From positions 496,001-560,000 of the forward strand of contig NZ_CP076543.1 of the NCBI RefSeq assembly GCF_030440515.1: 64,000 nucleotides of DNA, given 5' to 3'. The translations under genes were made by a program, and so were the position numbers. The notes under the pieces were generated by a model. It saw only the letters and a list, made by a program, of their open reading frames with translations. It had not been told where the DNA came from and made no database searches. Positions within the stretch are counted from its first letter, which is position 1; each line of letters opens with the position of its first letter. Source of the stretch: Streptomyces xanthophaeus (lineage in GTDB: Bacteria; Actinomycetota; Actinomycetes; Streptomycetales; Streptomycetaceae). Shown piece by piece: positions 27,301 through 35,459 of the stretch.

Positions 27301-27719
27301 TCGCGGTAGCCGCCCTCGGTGAGCGCCGTGATCACCGAGGTCTCCTCGCGGTCGAAGCCGTCGGCCTCCCACCCGGCGTCCTGGATGGCCTCGCGGGCGA
27401 GGTCGATCAGCAGCCGGGCCTGCGGGTCCATCGCCCGGGCCCGCCGCGGCGGGATGCCGTAGTGGGCCGCGTCGAAGTGACCCACGTCCGGCAGCAGCGC
27501 CATGGTGTCCGTGTACGCCGACGAGGTGTCGCGGAAGTTGTCGCTCGTGAAGGCCGAGGTGCGCCACCGCGAGTCCGGGATCGTCCCGAACTGTGCCTGC
27601 GGGGCCGTCAGCAGCCGCCAGTATTGGTTCACATTGCGCGCGCCCGGGAACCGGCACGCCATCCCCACGACGGCGATGTCCTCCCGCCCCGGTCTCCGGG
27701 CGTCCTCCATGTGGTTCAT
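24345..27719 (-). CDS. Hybrid ketosynthase-ACP-alpha-oxoamine synthase (AT-less PKS)
   Basis: A 1124-residue multidomain enzyme. Residues ~14-460 form a ketosynthase with Cys209 (DSACSGG), His344 (EAHGTGT) and His381 (VGHSLNSAG). Residues ~465-590 are a linker with no acyltransferase. Residues ~620-690 are an acyl carrier domain with Ser654 in GFDSLML. Residues ~730-1120 are an alpha-oxoamine synthase (fold type I PLP) with DEAHSIG (935-941) and PLP lysine 970 in TLSKSF. The likely reaction is one extension with a malonyl unit loaded in trans. It would be followed by decarboxylative condensation with an amino acid, releasing an alpha-aminoketone. Product and amino acid are unknown. Start: ATG with AGGA upstream. 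Confidence 0.9.
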   Translation of the reverse strand: MNHMEDARRPGREDIAVVGMACRFPGARNVNQYWRLLTAPQAQFGTIPDSRWRTSAFTSDNFRDTSSAYTDTMALLPDVGHFDAAHYGIPPRRARAMDPQARLLIDLAREAIQDAGWEADGFDREETSVITALTEGGYRELSTLQIRMRQLAGGEFGARPGDPRLLESVRAVDGLNGTSVAGLLLNMGPNTISSVFDLHGESYALDSACSGGLMAVANAVHALRAGRSRIALAGGAQLILTPDLLVGLCRIGAISRSGRCLPFGAQADGFVLGEGAGVLVLRPLSDALAAGDRVYAVIRGVGTANDGTVQGGMHPQAAGQLRTLRRAYRDAGLSPDAVGYLEAHGTGTTVGDPVELGVLRELRGERSEPAYLGAVKAVVGHSLNSAGIAGLIKSVLAVQRGVIPPQPECDLADRSGFDAARLTVATAPTPWPDRAGPRRAGVSAFGFGGTGVHLVVEECTTAPTGPAAPAAPAGGPYVLALSARDRDGLARYARELAETLTDDRPPLASVADTLARRTPLTQHLTLMARDSADAIARLTAAAAAVEAGRTQELAGHTATDAVPRPPATVRTPPCTLPPSPLAPRRHWVVDDSAREVPDPAEATPATPATPATVSLPGGASAASLVLEEVSRTGVFPLAELSGHLTLVTDLGFDSLMLQELAINITKRIPGFRSEELFSPGLTVGRLIELVDPDTDTHTAADRTRTAAPAGPAPQPEPVWDARTASIDAFPEVGEFEQRLGRITDSGAANPYFRVHEGNIRDTTVIGGRTLLSFGSYNYLGLSGHPAVDEAVHRAVDRYGTSVSASRVLSGERDLTVRLERALTDFLGVGDCLTLVSGHATNVTAIGHLVGPEDLVVHDALAHDSILQGCALSGAARRPFAHNDMRQLEHMLQLNRPRFRRVLIAVEGAYSMDGDLVDLPAVIELKKRYGALLMVDEAHSIGTVGEHGRGVGEFYGVDRSDVDLWMGTLSKSFASCGGYLGGSARMVRWLRHTLPGFVYSVGLTPANAAAALAATELLTAQPQRVRALRRNSELFLRLAAEAGLATGSSAGTPIVSCILGDSARTLRVADGLFARGVVADPIFHPAVEEGLSRLRFFVTSEHRADDIRRAVSILAEEVAAAAAGR

Positions 27720-27729
27720 CCCTGTCCTG

Positions 27730-28680
27730 TCACCCCTGACGTTCGCTGGTCGCGAGTCGTTCGCGCCACCATTCCAACGTCGCCTTGACCTGCTCGTCTA
27801 CGGGGGTGGACCGTACCGCGAACGCCGCCTCGTAGGCGCTCGAATTCAGGACGAACGGACGGTCGAACTGGTAGCGGATCTCCTTCAGTTCGCGGATCAG
27901 CGGGGAGAAGAGCGATGCCACGCCGACCACGGCCGACGGGAGCCCGCGCACGGCGACCGGTCCCGTCCCCGCCTGGGCGCAGAGCCGCCCGACCATCTCC
28001 CGTACGGACCGCGCGGGCTGGGTCGGGACGTGCCAGGCGCGTCCCCAGGCGCGCTCCTCGTCCGCGACCTCGGCCAGCGTCCGTGCGACATCGGGGAGAT
28101 AGGTCCAGCTGTGCGGGGCGTCCGGGTCCCCCAGCGTGGTGACCGGCCTGCCGCGCAGCAGCGGCGGCACGACCCGCGCGGCCAGGTGGCCGCCATCGGT
28201 GACGCCGGGTCCGAAGAAGTCCGAGGCGCGTACCTCGACCGCCCTGATCCGGCCCTGCTCGTGCAGTGTCCGCGCCTGTTCCCAGACCGCGGCGCGGACC
28301 CGCCCCTTGGTGCCGGTGGCCGCGAGCGGCAGTTCCTCGGTCAGGGGGCCGTCCACGGGGCCGTAGCCGTAGAGGTTCCCCAGCATGACCAGTACGGCCC
28401 CGGTCGCCTCGGCCGCGGCGCAGAGCGACGAGGCCAGCGGCGGCCAGTCGCCCGCCCAGCGGTGGTAGGGGGGTGCGGCGCAGCTGTGGATCGCGGCCGC
28501 GCCCCGCGCGGCTTCGGCCAGTTGCCGGGTGTCGGTCGCGTCGAGCGCGACGTGTTCGATCCCGGGTTCCGGGCTCCGGCCCGATCTGGTGACCACCCTT
28601 ACGGTACGGCCCTGTTCGGCGAGGAGCCGGGCGGTGGCGGCGCCGGCGGGACCAAAACCTATGACGAGATGAAAGCTCAC
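27730..28680 (-). CDS. NAD(P)-dependent epimerase/dehydratase (atypical SDR)
   Basis: A 316-residue Rossmann protein. The N-terminal nucleotide motif is degenerate (LVIGFGPAGAATARLL). The rest follows the extended or atypical SDR pattern with 'VMLGNLYGYGP', 'VEVRASDFFGPGV' and 'HSWTYLPDVARTLAEVA'. It is co-directional with and 10 bases upstream of the KS-ACP-oxoamine synthase gene, so the pair is probably one operon. It may reduce or modify the aminoketone released by that enzyme. The usual YxxxK is not obvious (the Tyr lies in 'GNLYGYG' with no Lys four residues later), so its catalytic class is uncertain. Confidence 0.78.
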   Translation of the reverse strand: MSFHLVIGFGPAGAATARLLAEQGRTVRVVTRSGRSPEPGIEHVALDATDTRQLAEAARGAAAIHSCAAPPYHRWAGDWPPLASSLCAAAEATGAVLVMLGNLYGYGPVDGPLTEELPLAATGTKGRVRAAVWEQARTLHEQGRIRAVEVRASDFFGPGVTDGGHLAARVVPPLLRGRPVTTLGDPDAPHSWTYLPDVARTLAEVADEERAWGRAWHVPTQPARSVREMVGRLCAQAGTGPVAVRGLPSAVVGVASLFSPLIRELKEIRYQFDRPFVLNSSAYEAAFAVRSTPVDEQVKATLEWWRERLATSERQG

Positions 28681-28771
28681 GCGCGCACACTAGCGCGAGC
28701 GACCGGCACCCCCTTGCGCGGAGAACGTCTCCCGGCCAGCGCCGGGGGGCGAACCGCCGGACACTGGGGAC

Positions 28772-29743
28772 ATGAGCGGCAACCCCACCGACGCCCCCGC
28801 CGGTGTCCCCGCCGACGGGCCGGCGAACGGGCCCGCCGTCTCCCGCCAGGAGTTCGACGCGCTGTTCGCGTCGGTCCGTACGTGGGGCCGGTGGGCGGCG
28901 GCCGACCGCGGGGCCTGGAACCGGGTGACGGCGGAGCATGCGCGCAGGGCCGCCGCCACGGTCCGGGACGGGACGGTCGTCCCGATGGCACGGCCCTGGG
29001 ACACCCGCCCCGGCCCGGACAACGCGAGGCCCGCACTGCACTACATGTCCGACCTCGGCGACGTGCAGGTCCCGGAGCCGTCCGTCCACAAGGACTTCCT
29101 GGCCGCGGACTACCACGGCAAGAGCGTGACGCACCTCGACGCACTGTCGCACGTCGCCTACCGAGGGCAACTGTACGACGGGCGGGCGGCGCGCGAGTGC
29201 GTCGATGCGGCGGGTGCCCACTTCGGCGCGGTGTCGGCGCTCGGCCCGCTGGTCACCAGGGGCGTCCTGGTCGACCTGCCCGCCGTCCTCGGGGTCGAAT
29301 GGCTCGAACCGGGCCGTGCGGTGCACGCCCGGGACCTCGTCGCCGCGGAGGAGGCCCTCGGGGTGACCGTCGGGGACGGCGACGCCGTCCTGCTGCGCTC
29401 CGGGGCCCTGCGCCGGCGCCGGGAGCTCGGCCCCTGGAACCCCGACACGGCGAGCGCGGGCTGGCACGTGCACGCCGTACCGCTGCTGGTCGAGCGCGCC
29501 GTCGCGCTGCTGGGCGGTGACGGGGACAGCGACGTACGGCCCTCGCCGGTCGAAGGACTGCACTCCCCCGTCCACGCGCTCGCCGTCACGGCGATGGGGG
29601 TGCCGCTGCTGGACAACCTCGACCTCGAACCGCTCTCGGCCGCGTGCGCCGAAGCGGGCCGTTACGCGTTCCTGCTCGTCGTGGCACCGCTGAACGTCCC
29701 CGGCGGAACCGGCTCACCCGTCAATCCGGTCGCGGTCCTGTGA
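28772..29743 (+). CDS. Cyclase-family protein (kynurenine-formamidase-like metal hydrolase)
   Basis: A 323-residue member of the cyclase family. Its metal site resembles HxGTHxDxxxH ('YHGKSVTHLDALSHVAYRGQLYDG'). 'GVLVDLPAVLGVEWLEPG', 'VGDGDAVLLRSGALRRR' and the C-terminal 'YAFLLVVAPLNVPGGTGSPVNPVAVL' are typical. Members hydrolyse formylkynurenine, isatin or similar lactam/amide bonds. The substrate here is unknown. It is divergent from the epimerase gene with 91 bases between, so it may or may not belong to the small PKS locus. The first ~25 residues are Pro/Ala-rich and probably disordered. Confidence 0.82.
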   Translation: MSGNPTDAPAGVPADGPANGPAVSRQEFDALFASVRTWGRWAAADRGAWNRVTAEHARRAAATVRDGTVVPMARPWDTRPGPDNARPALHYMSDLGDVQVPEPSVHKDFLAADYHGKSVTHLDALSHVAYRGQLYDGRAARECVDAAGAHFGAVSALGPLVTRGVLVDLPAVLGVEWLEPGRAVHARDLVAAEEALGVTVGDGDAVLLRSGALRRRRELGPWNPDTASAGWHVHAVPLLVERAVALLGGDGDSDVRPSPVEGLHSPVHALAVTAMGVPLLDNLDLEPLSAACAEAGRYAFLLVVAPLNVPGGTGSPVNPVAVL

Positions 29744-29843
29744 CGCGGGCACGCGCTGATCACTTCGCTCCCACACCTCATTGCCGAAATGTGAGGAATA
29801 TACTCAAATCTGGCGATCGAGGGTGCTCCGGTGAGGGGAAGTG

Positions 29844-32669
29844 ATGCACATGGGGGCCGTCGGAGACCGCATCGGCCCCGTGCGGTTCCGTGACCGATTC
29901 CTGCAGGGCGAGTCGGTCGAGGGGAGCGTGAGAAGTCCGATCCTGAGCTCGTGGCAGCGCAGTCGGCTCCTGGGGTTGTCGCCGGAGCAGTCCGAGCTGC
30001 CGTTCCAGGAGGGCTTCGATCCGGACGGTCCGCTGCTGCGCGCCGCCGAACCCGTACTCGACCGGCTCCAGAGCATTTTCGCGGGCAGCCGCACCAACAT
30101 CTGCCTCGCCGACGGTCACGGCACGGTGCTCGCCCGCCGCTTCGGCGAGAAATCCATGCTCAAGCAGCTCGCCCCGATCCAGATCCTCCCCGGCTTCGTG
30201 TTCGCCGAGCAGGTGGCCGGTACGAACGGCATCGGCCTCACCCTCGCGGAGAGGCGGCTGTGCCAGGTCTACGGCGCCGAGCACTTCGCCGAGCGTTCCC
30301 AGTCGAGCGCCTGCACCGCGATCCCGCTGCGCGACCAGCTCAGCGGGCACATCCAGGGCGTCCTGTGCCTCGGCTATCCCTACACCGACGCGGACCCGGC
30401 GCTGATCCCCGTGGTGCGCAAGGCGGCCGAAGCCATCGAGCGAAGGCTGATGGACCAGAGTTCGGCGCGCGAGCACGGTCTGCTGCAGGCCTATCTCGAC
30501 ACCGCGAGCCTGGCTCTGAGCAGCGAGCACGGCCTCGACGGGCACCCGGTGGCGATGGCCGACTTCCTCCAGAGCGAGCTGGAGCAGAGCGACCAGGCGA
30601 CCCTCAAGGAGAAGGCCACGGAGCTGATGTCCGGGGACCGGCGGGCCGCCGCCGAAGTGCCCCTGTCCCGCGGCCGGTGGGTCACGCTGGTCAGCCACCC
30701 CGTGACGAGCGCCGCCGGGGTGGAGGGGGTCGTCGTCGAGGCACTGCTCCCCGAGGACTCGGAGCGGCACGCCCCGGCCCCCACCCACCCCCAGCCGCAC
30801 GCCCCCGCCGGGGTGCCGCCCGTGTTCCGTCCTCACGTCACCCCCGGTCCGCCGCCGGCGACGGTCCGCGCACGCGGCGCACCGGGCACCGAAGGCCCCG
30901 CCGCGGAGGCCGCCGCGGCGCCCGCCGCCGGCCCCGCCCAGGGCCGGGTCAGAGGGCTGGTGCTGGTGGGCGAGCCCGAGGTGGGCAAGTACGCCGTCGC
31001 GGCACGCCGGCGCCTGGAGTTGCTGGCCGAGGCCAGCAACCGCATCGGCACCACGCTGGACGTGAGCCGCACCGCCTGGGAGCTCGCCGAGACGGCCGTC
31101 CCGAGGTTGGCCGATTTCGTCACCATCGACCTGCCCGGAGGCGTACTGCTCGGGGAGGACTCCCCCCATCCCACCACCGAGATGCAGCGCACGGTGGTCC
31201 ACGGCATCCGTGAGGACTGCCCCTTCTACCCGGTCGGCGCGCAGATCAGCCTGCGGCCCACCACGCCCCACATGCGCTGCATCGCCACCCGGCAGCCGGT
31301 GCTCGAACAGGATCTGCGGGCCGCCTTCGGCTGGATCGCCCAGGACCCCCGGCACGCCGAACGGCTCCTCGCCCACAACATCCACTCCCTCATCACGGTC
31401 CCCCTGCTCGCCCGTGGCGCCGTCCTCGGCGTCGCGAGCTTCTACCGCTCGCAGGACCCGGCCCCCTACGGGGACGACGACCGCTCGCTGGCGCAGGAGC
31501 TCGCCGCCCGCGCCTCCCTCTGCATCGACAACGCCCGCCGCTACACCCGCGAACACACCCTCGCCCTGTCCCTGCAGCGCAGCCTGCTCCCCCGCGACCT
31601 CCCCGAGCAGAGCGCCGTCGAGGTCGCCCACCGCTATCTGCCCGCCGAGTCGGGTGTGGGCGGCGACTGGTTCGACGTCATCCCCCTGTCCGGGGCCCGG
31701 GTCGCCCTCCTCGTCGGCGATGTCGTCGGCCACGGACTGCACGCCGCCGCCACCATGGGCCGCCTGCGCACCGCCGCCCGTAACTTCGCCGAGCTGGAGC
31801 TGGCCCCCGACGAGCTCCTCACCCACCTGGACAACCTGATGGTGCGCCTCGACCGGGAGGAGGGCGCGGACGGTCCCGGCTCCGGCAGCACCGGCATCGT
31901 CGGCGCCACCTGCCTGTACGCCATCTACGACCCCACCTCCCAGCAGTGCACGATGGCCCGCGCCGGCCACCCTCCGCCCGCGCTGGTCCGGCCCGACGGC
32001 ACCGTGTCCCTCCTCGACCTGCCCGCCGGTCCCCCGCTCGGCCTCGGCGGCCTGCCCTTCGAGTCGGCCGAGATCCGGCTCCCCGAGCACAGCCAGCTCG
32101 TCCTCTACACCGACGGGCTCATCGAGGACCGCCACCGCGACATCGACGTGGCCCTCGACGCCCTGAACCGGGCGCTGGCCCACCCGGACCGGGCCCCGGA
32201 GGAGACCTGCCAGGCCGTCCTCGACGCCGTCGCACCCGAGCACCCCGACGACGACATCGCGCTCCTCGTCGCCCGCACCCGCGCCGTACCCGCGGACCGG
32301 ATCGCCACCTGGGAGCTGGCCGCCGATCCGGCCCTCGTCTCCGAGGTCCGCGCCGCTTCCGTGAGCCAGCTGAACCGGTGGGGACTGGAGGAGTCCGCGT
32401 TCGCCACGGAACTCCTGCTCAGCGAGCTGGTCACGAACGCCGTCCGGTACGGGACCGCGCCGATCCGGGTCCGTCTCATCCACGACCGCAACCTGATCTG
32501 CGAGGTGCACGACGCCAGCAGCAGCGCCCCGCGCATGCGCCAGTCGGCGACCACCGACGAGGGCGGCCGCGGCCTGTTCCTCGTCGCGCAGCTCGCCCAG
32601 TCCTGGGGCACCCGCTACACCACCGACGGCAAGGTCATCTGGGCCGAGTGCACCCTGGCCGCCGCTTGA
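29844..32669 (+). CDS. GAF/SpoIIE phosphatase with anti-sigma-type kinase domain
   Basis: A 941-residue cytoplasmic signalling protein. The N-terminus resembles the sensor half of AcoR-type sigma-54 activators ('VRSPILSSWQRSRLLGL', 'LAEQVAGTNGIG'-like 'FAEQVAGTNGIGLTLAERR', then GAF). A Pro/Ala-rich linker (~310-370) leads to a second GAF domain. A PP2C/SpoIIE phosphatase follows ('GVGGDWFDVIPLSGARVALLVGDVVGHGLHAA'). It ends in an HATPase_c_2 serine kinase domain ('LLLSELVTNAVRYG', 'DEGGRGLFLVAQLA'). Such proteins control anti-sigma/anti-anti-sigma switches. No sigma factor gene adjoins it. ATG at 29844 with AGGGG upstream; GTG 29841 or ATG 29850 are alternatives. Confidence 0.9.
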   Translation: MHMGAVGDRIGPVRFRDRFLQGESVEGSVRSPILSSWQRSRLLGLSPEQSELPFQEGFDPDGPLLRAAEPVLDRLQSIFAGSRTNICLADGHGTVLARRFGEKSMLKQLAPIQILPGFVFAEQVAGTNGIGLTLAERRLCQVYGAEHFAERSQSSACTAIPLRDQLSGHIQGVLCLGYPYTDADPALIPVVRKAAEAIERRLMDQSSAREHGLLQAYLDTASLALSSEHGLDGHPVAMADFLQSELEQSDQATLKEKATELMSGDRRAAAEVPLSRGRWVTLVSHPVTSAAGVEGVVVEALLPEDSERHAPAPTHPQPHAPAGVPPVFRPHVTPGPPPATVRARGAPGTEGPAAEAAAAPAAGPAQGRVRGLVLVGEPEVGKYAVAARRRLELLAEASNRIGTTLDVSRTAWELAETAVPRLADFVTIDLPGGVLLGEDSPHPTTEMQRTVVHGIREDCPFYPVGAQISLRPTTPHMRCIATRQPVLEQDLRAAFGWIAQDPRHAERLLAHNIHSLITVPLLARGAVLGVASFYRSQDPAPYGDDDRSLAQELAARASLCIDNARRYTREHTLALSLQRSLLPRDLPEQSAVEVAHRYLPAESGVGGDWFDVIPLSGARVALLVGDVVGHGLHAAATMGRLRTAARNFAELELAPDELLTHLDNLMVRLDREEGADGPGSGSTGIVGATCLYAIYDPTSQQCTMARAGHPPPALVRPDGTVSLLDLPAGPPLGLGGLPFESAEIRLPEHSQLVLYTDGLIEDRHRDIDVALDALNRALAHPDRAPEETCQAVLDAVAPEHPDDDIALLVARTRAVPADRIATWELAADPALVSEVRAASVSQLNRWGLEESAFATELLLSELVTNAVRYGTAPIRVRLIHDRNLICEVHDASSSAPRMRQSATTDEGGRGLFLVAQLAQSWGTRYTTDGKVIWAECTLAAA

Positions 32670-32802
32670 CCCCCGAACCCCGCGGTCGTTCCGCCATTGG
32701 GGGCAGACAGCGTGGCGATATGCCAGGAATAACCCTCTGTATCCCCGTAGAGTGCCCCGTACCCGTCGGGAAGAACTCGGAGGCCGACCCCCGGAGAAGT
32801 CT

Positions 32803-34353
32803 GTGCACGACGCTCCCGACACCTGGGCGAGCCCACCCTCGCAGTCCGGTGCCGCACCACTCGTCCGCCTGCGCGGCCTGAGCAAGCGGTTCGGCGGCAC
32901 GCTCGCCCTGGACTCGGTCGACCTCGACATCCGGCGCGGCAGCGTCCTCGCCCTGCTCGGCCCCAACGGAGCCGGAAAGTCCACCCTCATCAAGGTGCTC
33001 GCCGGGGTGCACCGGGCCGACACGGGCGAGGTCACGGTGGCCGGCCATCCCCTCGGCAGTCACGCCGCGACCCGGAACATGTCCTTCATCCACCAGGACC
33101 TCGGGCTCGTCCCGTGGATGACGGTGGCCGAGAACGTCGCCCTGGGCACCGGCTACTCCCGCCGCCGCGGACTGATCTCCTGGCGGCGGACCCGGGAGCG
33201 CTGCGACGAGGCCCTGCGGATCGTCGCCGGGCACCTGGACGCCGACGCCCGGATCGCCCGCCTCGGTCCCGCCGAGCGCTCGCTCGTCGCCATCGCCCGC
33301 GCCCTCGCCACCCGGGCCGAGCTCCTCGTGCTCGACGAGCCGACCGCCACCCTCCCCGCCGCCGACTGCGCGCGGCTCTTCGACGTACTGCACACCCTGC
33401 GTGACCGCGGCCACGGCATCCTCTACGTCAGCCACCGGCTCGACGAGGTCTACCGGGTCGCCGACACCTTCGCCGTCCTGCGGGACGGTCGGCTGGTCGA
33501 CCGGGGCCCGCTCGCCGGTCACAGCCCGGACCGGCTGGTGCGCGCGATCGTGGGTCACGCACCGGCCGGACGGACGCCGGGCACTCCCCCGGCCGCGGGC
33601 GCACCCCTGCTGAGCCTCGCCGGGGTGCGGACGGTGTCCACCGGAGAGGTCAGCCTGGACCTGCGCGCCGGTGAGATCCTCGGCATGGTGGGCCTGACCG
33701 GCGCAGGCCACATGGAGCTGGGCCGCGCCCTCGCCGGCGCCCGGCCGATCCTCGGCGGGCAGGTGCTGCTCGACGGCCGGCCCTACCACCCGCGTACGGT
33801 CCACTCCGCACTCGAATCCGGCGTCGGCTTCGTGGCGGCCAACCGTCAGGAGGAGGGCTGCGCCGCCGACCTGACCGTGCGGGAGAACTTCCTGGCGAAT
33901 CCGCGCGCTACGGGCGCCCCCGCGGTGCACTGGATCGGCCCCCGCCGCGAGCGCGCCGAGGCCACCGCCCTCATCGACCGGTTCTCGGTGCACCCCCGCG
34001 ACAGCGAGGTGCCGATCGCCACCCTGTCCGGTGGCAACCAGCAGAAGGTCATGGTCGGCCGCTGGCTCCGGGGACACCTGCGCCTGCTCGTCCTGGAGGA
34101 GCCGACCGCCGGGGTGGACGTCGGGGCCAAGGCGACCATCCACCGGCTGCTCGACGACGCACTGGCCTCGGGCCTGGCGGTCCTGCTCATCTCCACCGAT
34201 TTCGAAGAGGTTGCGGACGTGTGCCATCGCGCTCTGGTGTTCGTCCGCGGGAGCGTGAGCACCGAGCTGACCGGTGCGGCCCTCACGGTCGCCGAACTCA
34301 CCCGGACCGCCTCGGCCATGCCCGCGATCACCGGACCCACGACGGACCGATGA
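32803..34353 (+). CDS. Sugar ABC importer ATPase (two nucleotide-binding domains)
   Basis: A 516-residue RbsA/XylG-type ATPase. The first cassette has Walker A GPNGAGKST, 'FIHQDLGLVPWMTV', a degenerate signature (LGPAERSLVAIARAL) and Walker B LLVLDEPTATLP. The second has a degenerate Walker A (LTGAGHMELG) but an intact signature LSGGNQQKVMVGRWL and 'LLVLEEPTAGVDVG'. This asymmetry is normal in the family. It powers uptake of a sugar by the following permease and binding protein. The GTG at 32803 has GGAG upstream; a longer frame starting at 32752 is less likely. It overlaps the permease start. Confidence 0.9.
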   Translation: MHDAPDTWASPPSQSGAAPLVRLRGLSKRFGGTLALDSVDLDIRRGSVLALLGPNGAGKSTLIKVLAGVHRADTGEVTVAGHPLGSHAATRNMSFIHQDLGLVPWMTVAENVALGTGYSRRRGLISWRRTRERCDEALRIVAGHLDADARIARLGPAERSLVAIARALATRAELLVLDEPTATLPAADCARLFDVLHTLRDRGHGILYVSHRLDEVYRVADTFAVLRDGRLVDRGPLAGHSPDRLVRAIVGHAPAGRTPGTPPAAGAPLLSLAGVRTVSTGEVSLDLRAGEILGMVGLTGAGHMELGRALAGARPILGGQVLLDGRPYHPRTVHSALESGVGFVAANRQEEGCAADLTVRENFLANPRATGAPAVHWIGPRRERAEATALIDRFSVHPRDSEVPIATLSGGNQQKVMVGRWLRGHLRLLVLEEPTAGVDVGAKATIHRLLDDALASGLAVLLISTDFEEVADVCHRALVFVRGSVSTELTGAALTVAELTRTASAMPAITGPTTDR

Positions 34354-35426
34354 CCATGCCCCCTTCCCCTTCGCCCTCGCCTTCATCCTCGCCTTCGTCC
34401 TCGTCCTCGTCCCCGTCCTCGTCCTCGTCCCCGTCCTCGCCTCCGCCGCGGTCCCCGCTGGACCACCTGCGGGGTCACCACATCGGCGCCTACGGCCTGC
34501 TGGCCCTCGCCGTCCTGCTCTTCCTCGTCTTCTCCCTCGTCCTGCCGGACACCTTCCCCACCCGGGACAACGTCTCCTCGATCCTGTCCAACCAGTCGAT
34601 CCCGGCCATCCTGGCCCTCGGCGCGACCATCCCCATCGCCACCGGCAAGTTCGACCTGTCCATGGGTTACGGCCTCGGCCTGGCCCATGTGATGGTGATG
34701 CAGCTCATCGTCGACACGGGCTGGCCCTGGCCGCTCGCCTGTCTCACCGTGGTCCTCGGCGGGGCCCTGGTCGGCGTCCTCAACGGCGTCATCGTCGAGT
34801 ACGTGCGCATCGACTCCTTCATCGCCACGCTCGGCACCGGCAGCATGATGTACGCCGTCACCGGCTGGATCACCGACGGCTCCCGGATCGTCCCCGGCCC
34901 GGACGGCCTGCCCGCCGCCTTCACCGGCCTCTACGACTCCCGCTTCCTCGGTCTGCCGCTGCCCGCCTACTACGTCCTGGCCCTCGCGGCCGCGCTCTGG
35001 GTGGTCCTGGAACGGCTGCCGCTCGGCCGGTACATGTACGTCATCGGCTCCAGCCGGCGCACCGCCGACATCATCGGCATCCCCAGCCACCGGTACTCCG
35101 TCTACGCCTTCGCCGGATCGGGCCTGGTCACCGGCCTCGCCGGGGTCCTCCTCGCCGCCCAGCAGCAGACCGGCAACCCGAGCGTCGGGCTGGACTACCT
35201 GCTGCCCGCCTTCGTCGGCGCCCTGCTCGGGTCCACGACGATCAAACCCGGCCGCGTCAACGCCCTCGGCACCGTCGTGGCGGTCGCCGTCCTCGCCATC
35301 GGCCTCGCCGGCATCGGCCAGCTCGGCGCCGACTTCTGGGCCACACCGCTGTTCAACGGGGCCACCCTGCTCATCGCCGTCGGCCTGGCCGGCTACTCAG
35401 CCCGCCGCCGGCTGCGCACCCCCTAG
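34350..35426 (+). CDS. Sugar ABC importer permease
   Basis: A 358-residue membrane protein of the ribose/xylose (BPD_transp_2) type with about nine to ten helices. 'GKFDLSMGYGLGLAHVMVMQL' corresponds to the conserved 'IDLSVG' segment and 'VIGSSRRTADIIGIP' to the cytoplasmic 'GGN..AA..SGI' loop. The first ~35 residues are an unusual Ser/Pro tract encoded by a simple TCG/TCC repeat, not needed for the fold. The ATG at 34350 overlaps the ATPase stop. A second ATG two codons later could also serve. Confidence 0.9.
   Translation: MTMPPSPSPSPSSSPSSSSSSPSSSSSPSSPPPRSPLDHLRGHHIGAYGLLALAVLLFLVFSLVLPDTFPTRDNVSSILSNQSIPAILALGATIPIATGKFDLSMGYGLGLAHVMVMQLIVDTGWPWPLACLTVVLGGALVGVLNGVIVEYVRIDSFIATLGTGSMMYAVTGWITDGSRIVPGPDGLPAAFTGLYDSRFLGLPLPAYYVLALAAALWVVLERLPLGRYMYVIGSSRRTADIIGIPSHRYSVYAFAGSGLVTGLAGVLLAAQQQTGNPSVGLDYLLPAFVGALLGSTTIKPGRVNALGTVVAVAVLAIGLAGIGQLGADFWATPLFNGATLLIAVGLAGYSARRRLRTP
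34365..34450 (+). repeat. Simple-sequence tract encoding a Ser/Pro N-terminus
   Basis: Imperfect repeats of CCTCGT and CCCTCG units encode a run of Ser and Pro at the permease N-terminus. Read one base out of frame, the same DNA encodes a hydrophobic stretch (FPFALAFILAFVLVLVPVLV). The tract is prone to slippage. Confidence 0.7.
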
Positions 35427-35459
35427 AAACGTTCGTACGCGCACCGCGTCAGGAGCACC

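Noticed and set aside
24336..27788. An 1150-residue plus-strand open frame opposite the PKS gene
   Set aside because: It is a shadow of the KS-ACP-oxoamine synthase. Its translation is Gly/Val/Gln-rich without domains, while the minus strand carries complete catalytic motifs.
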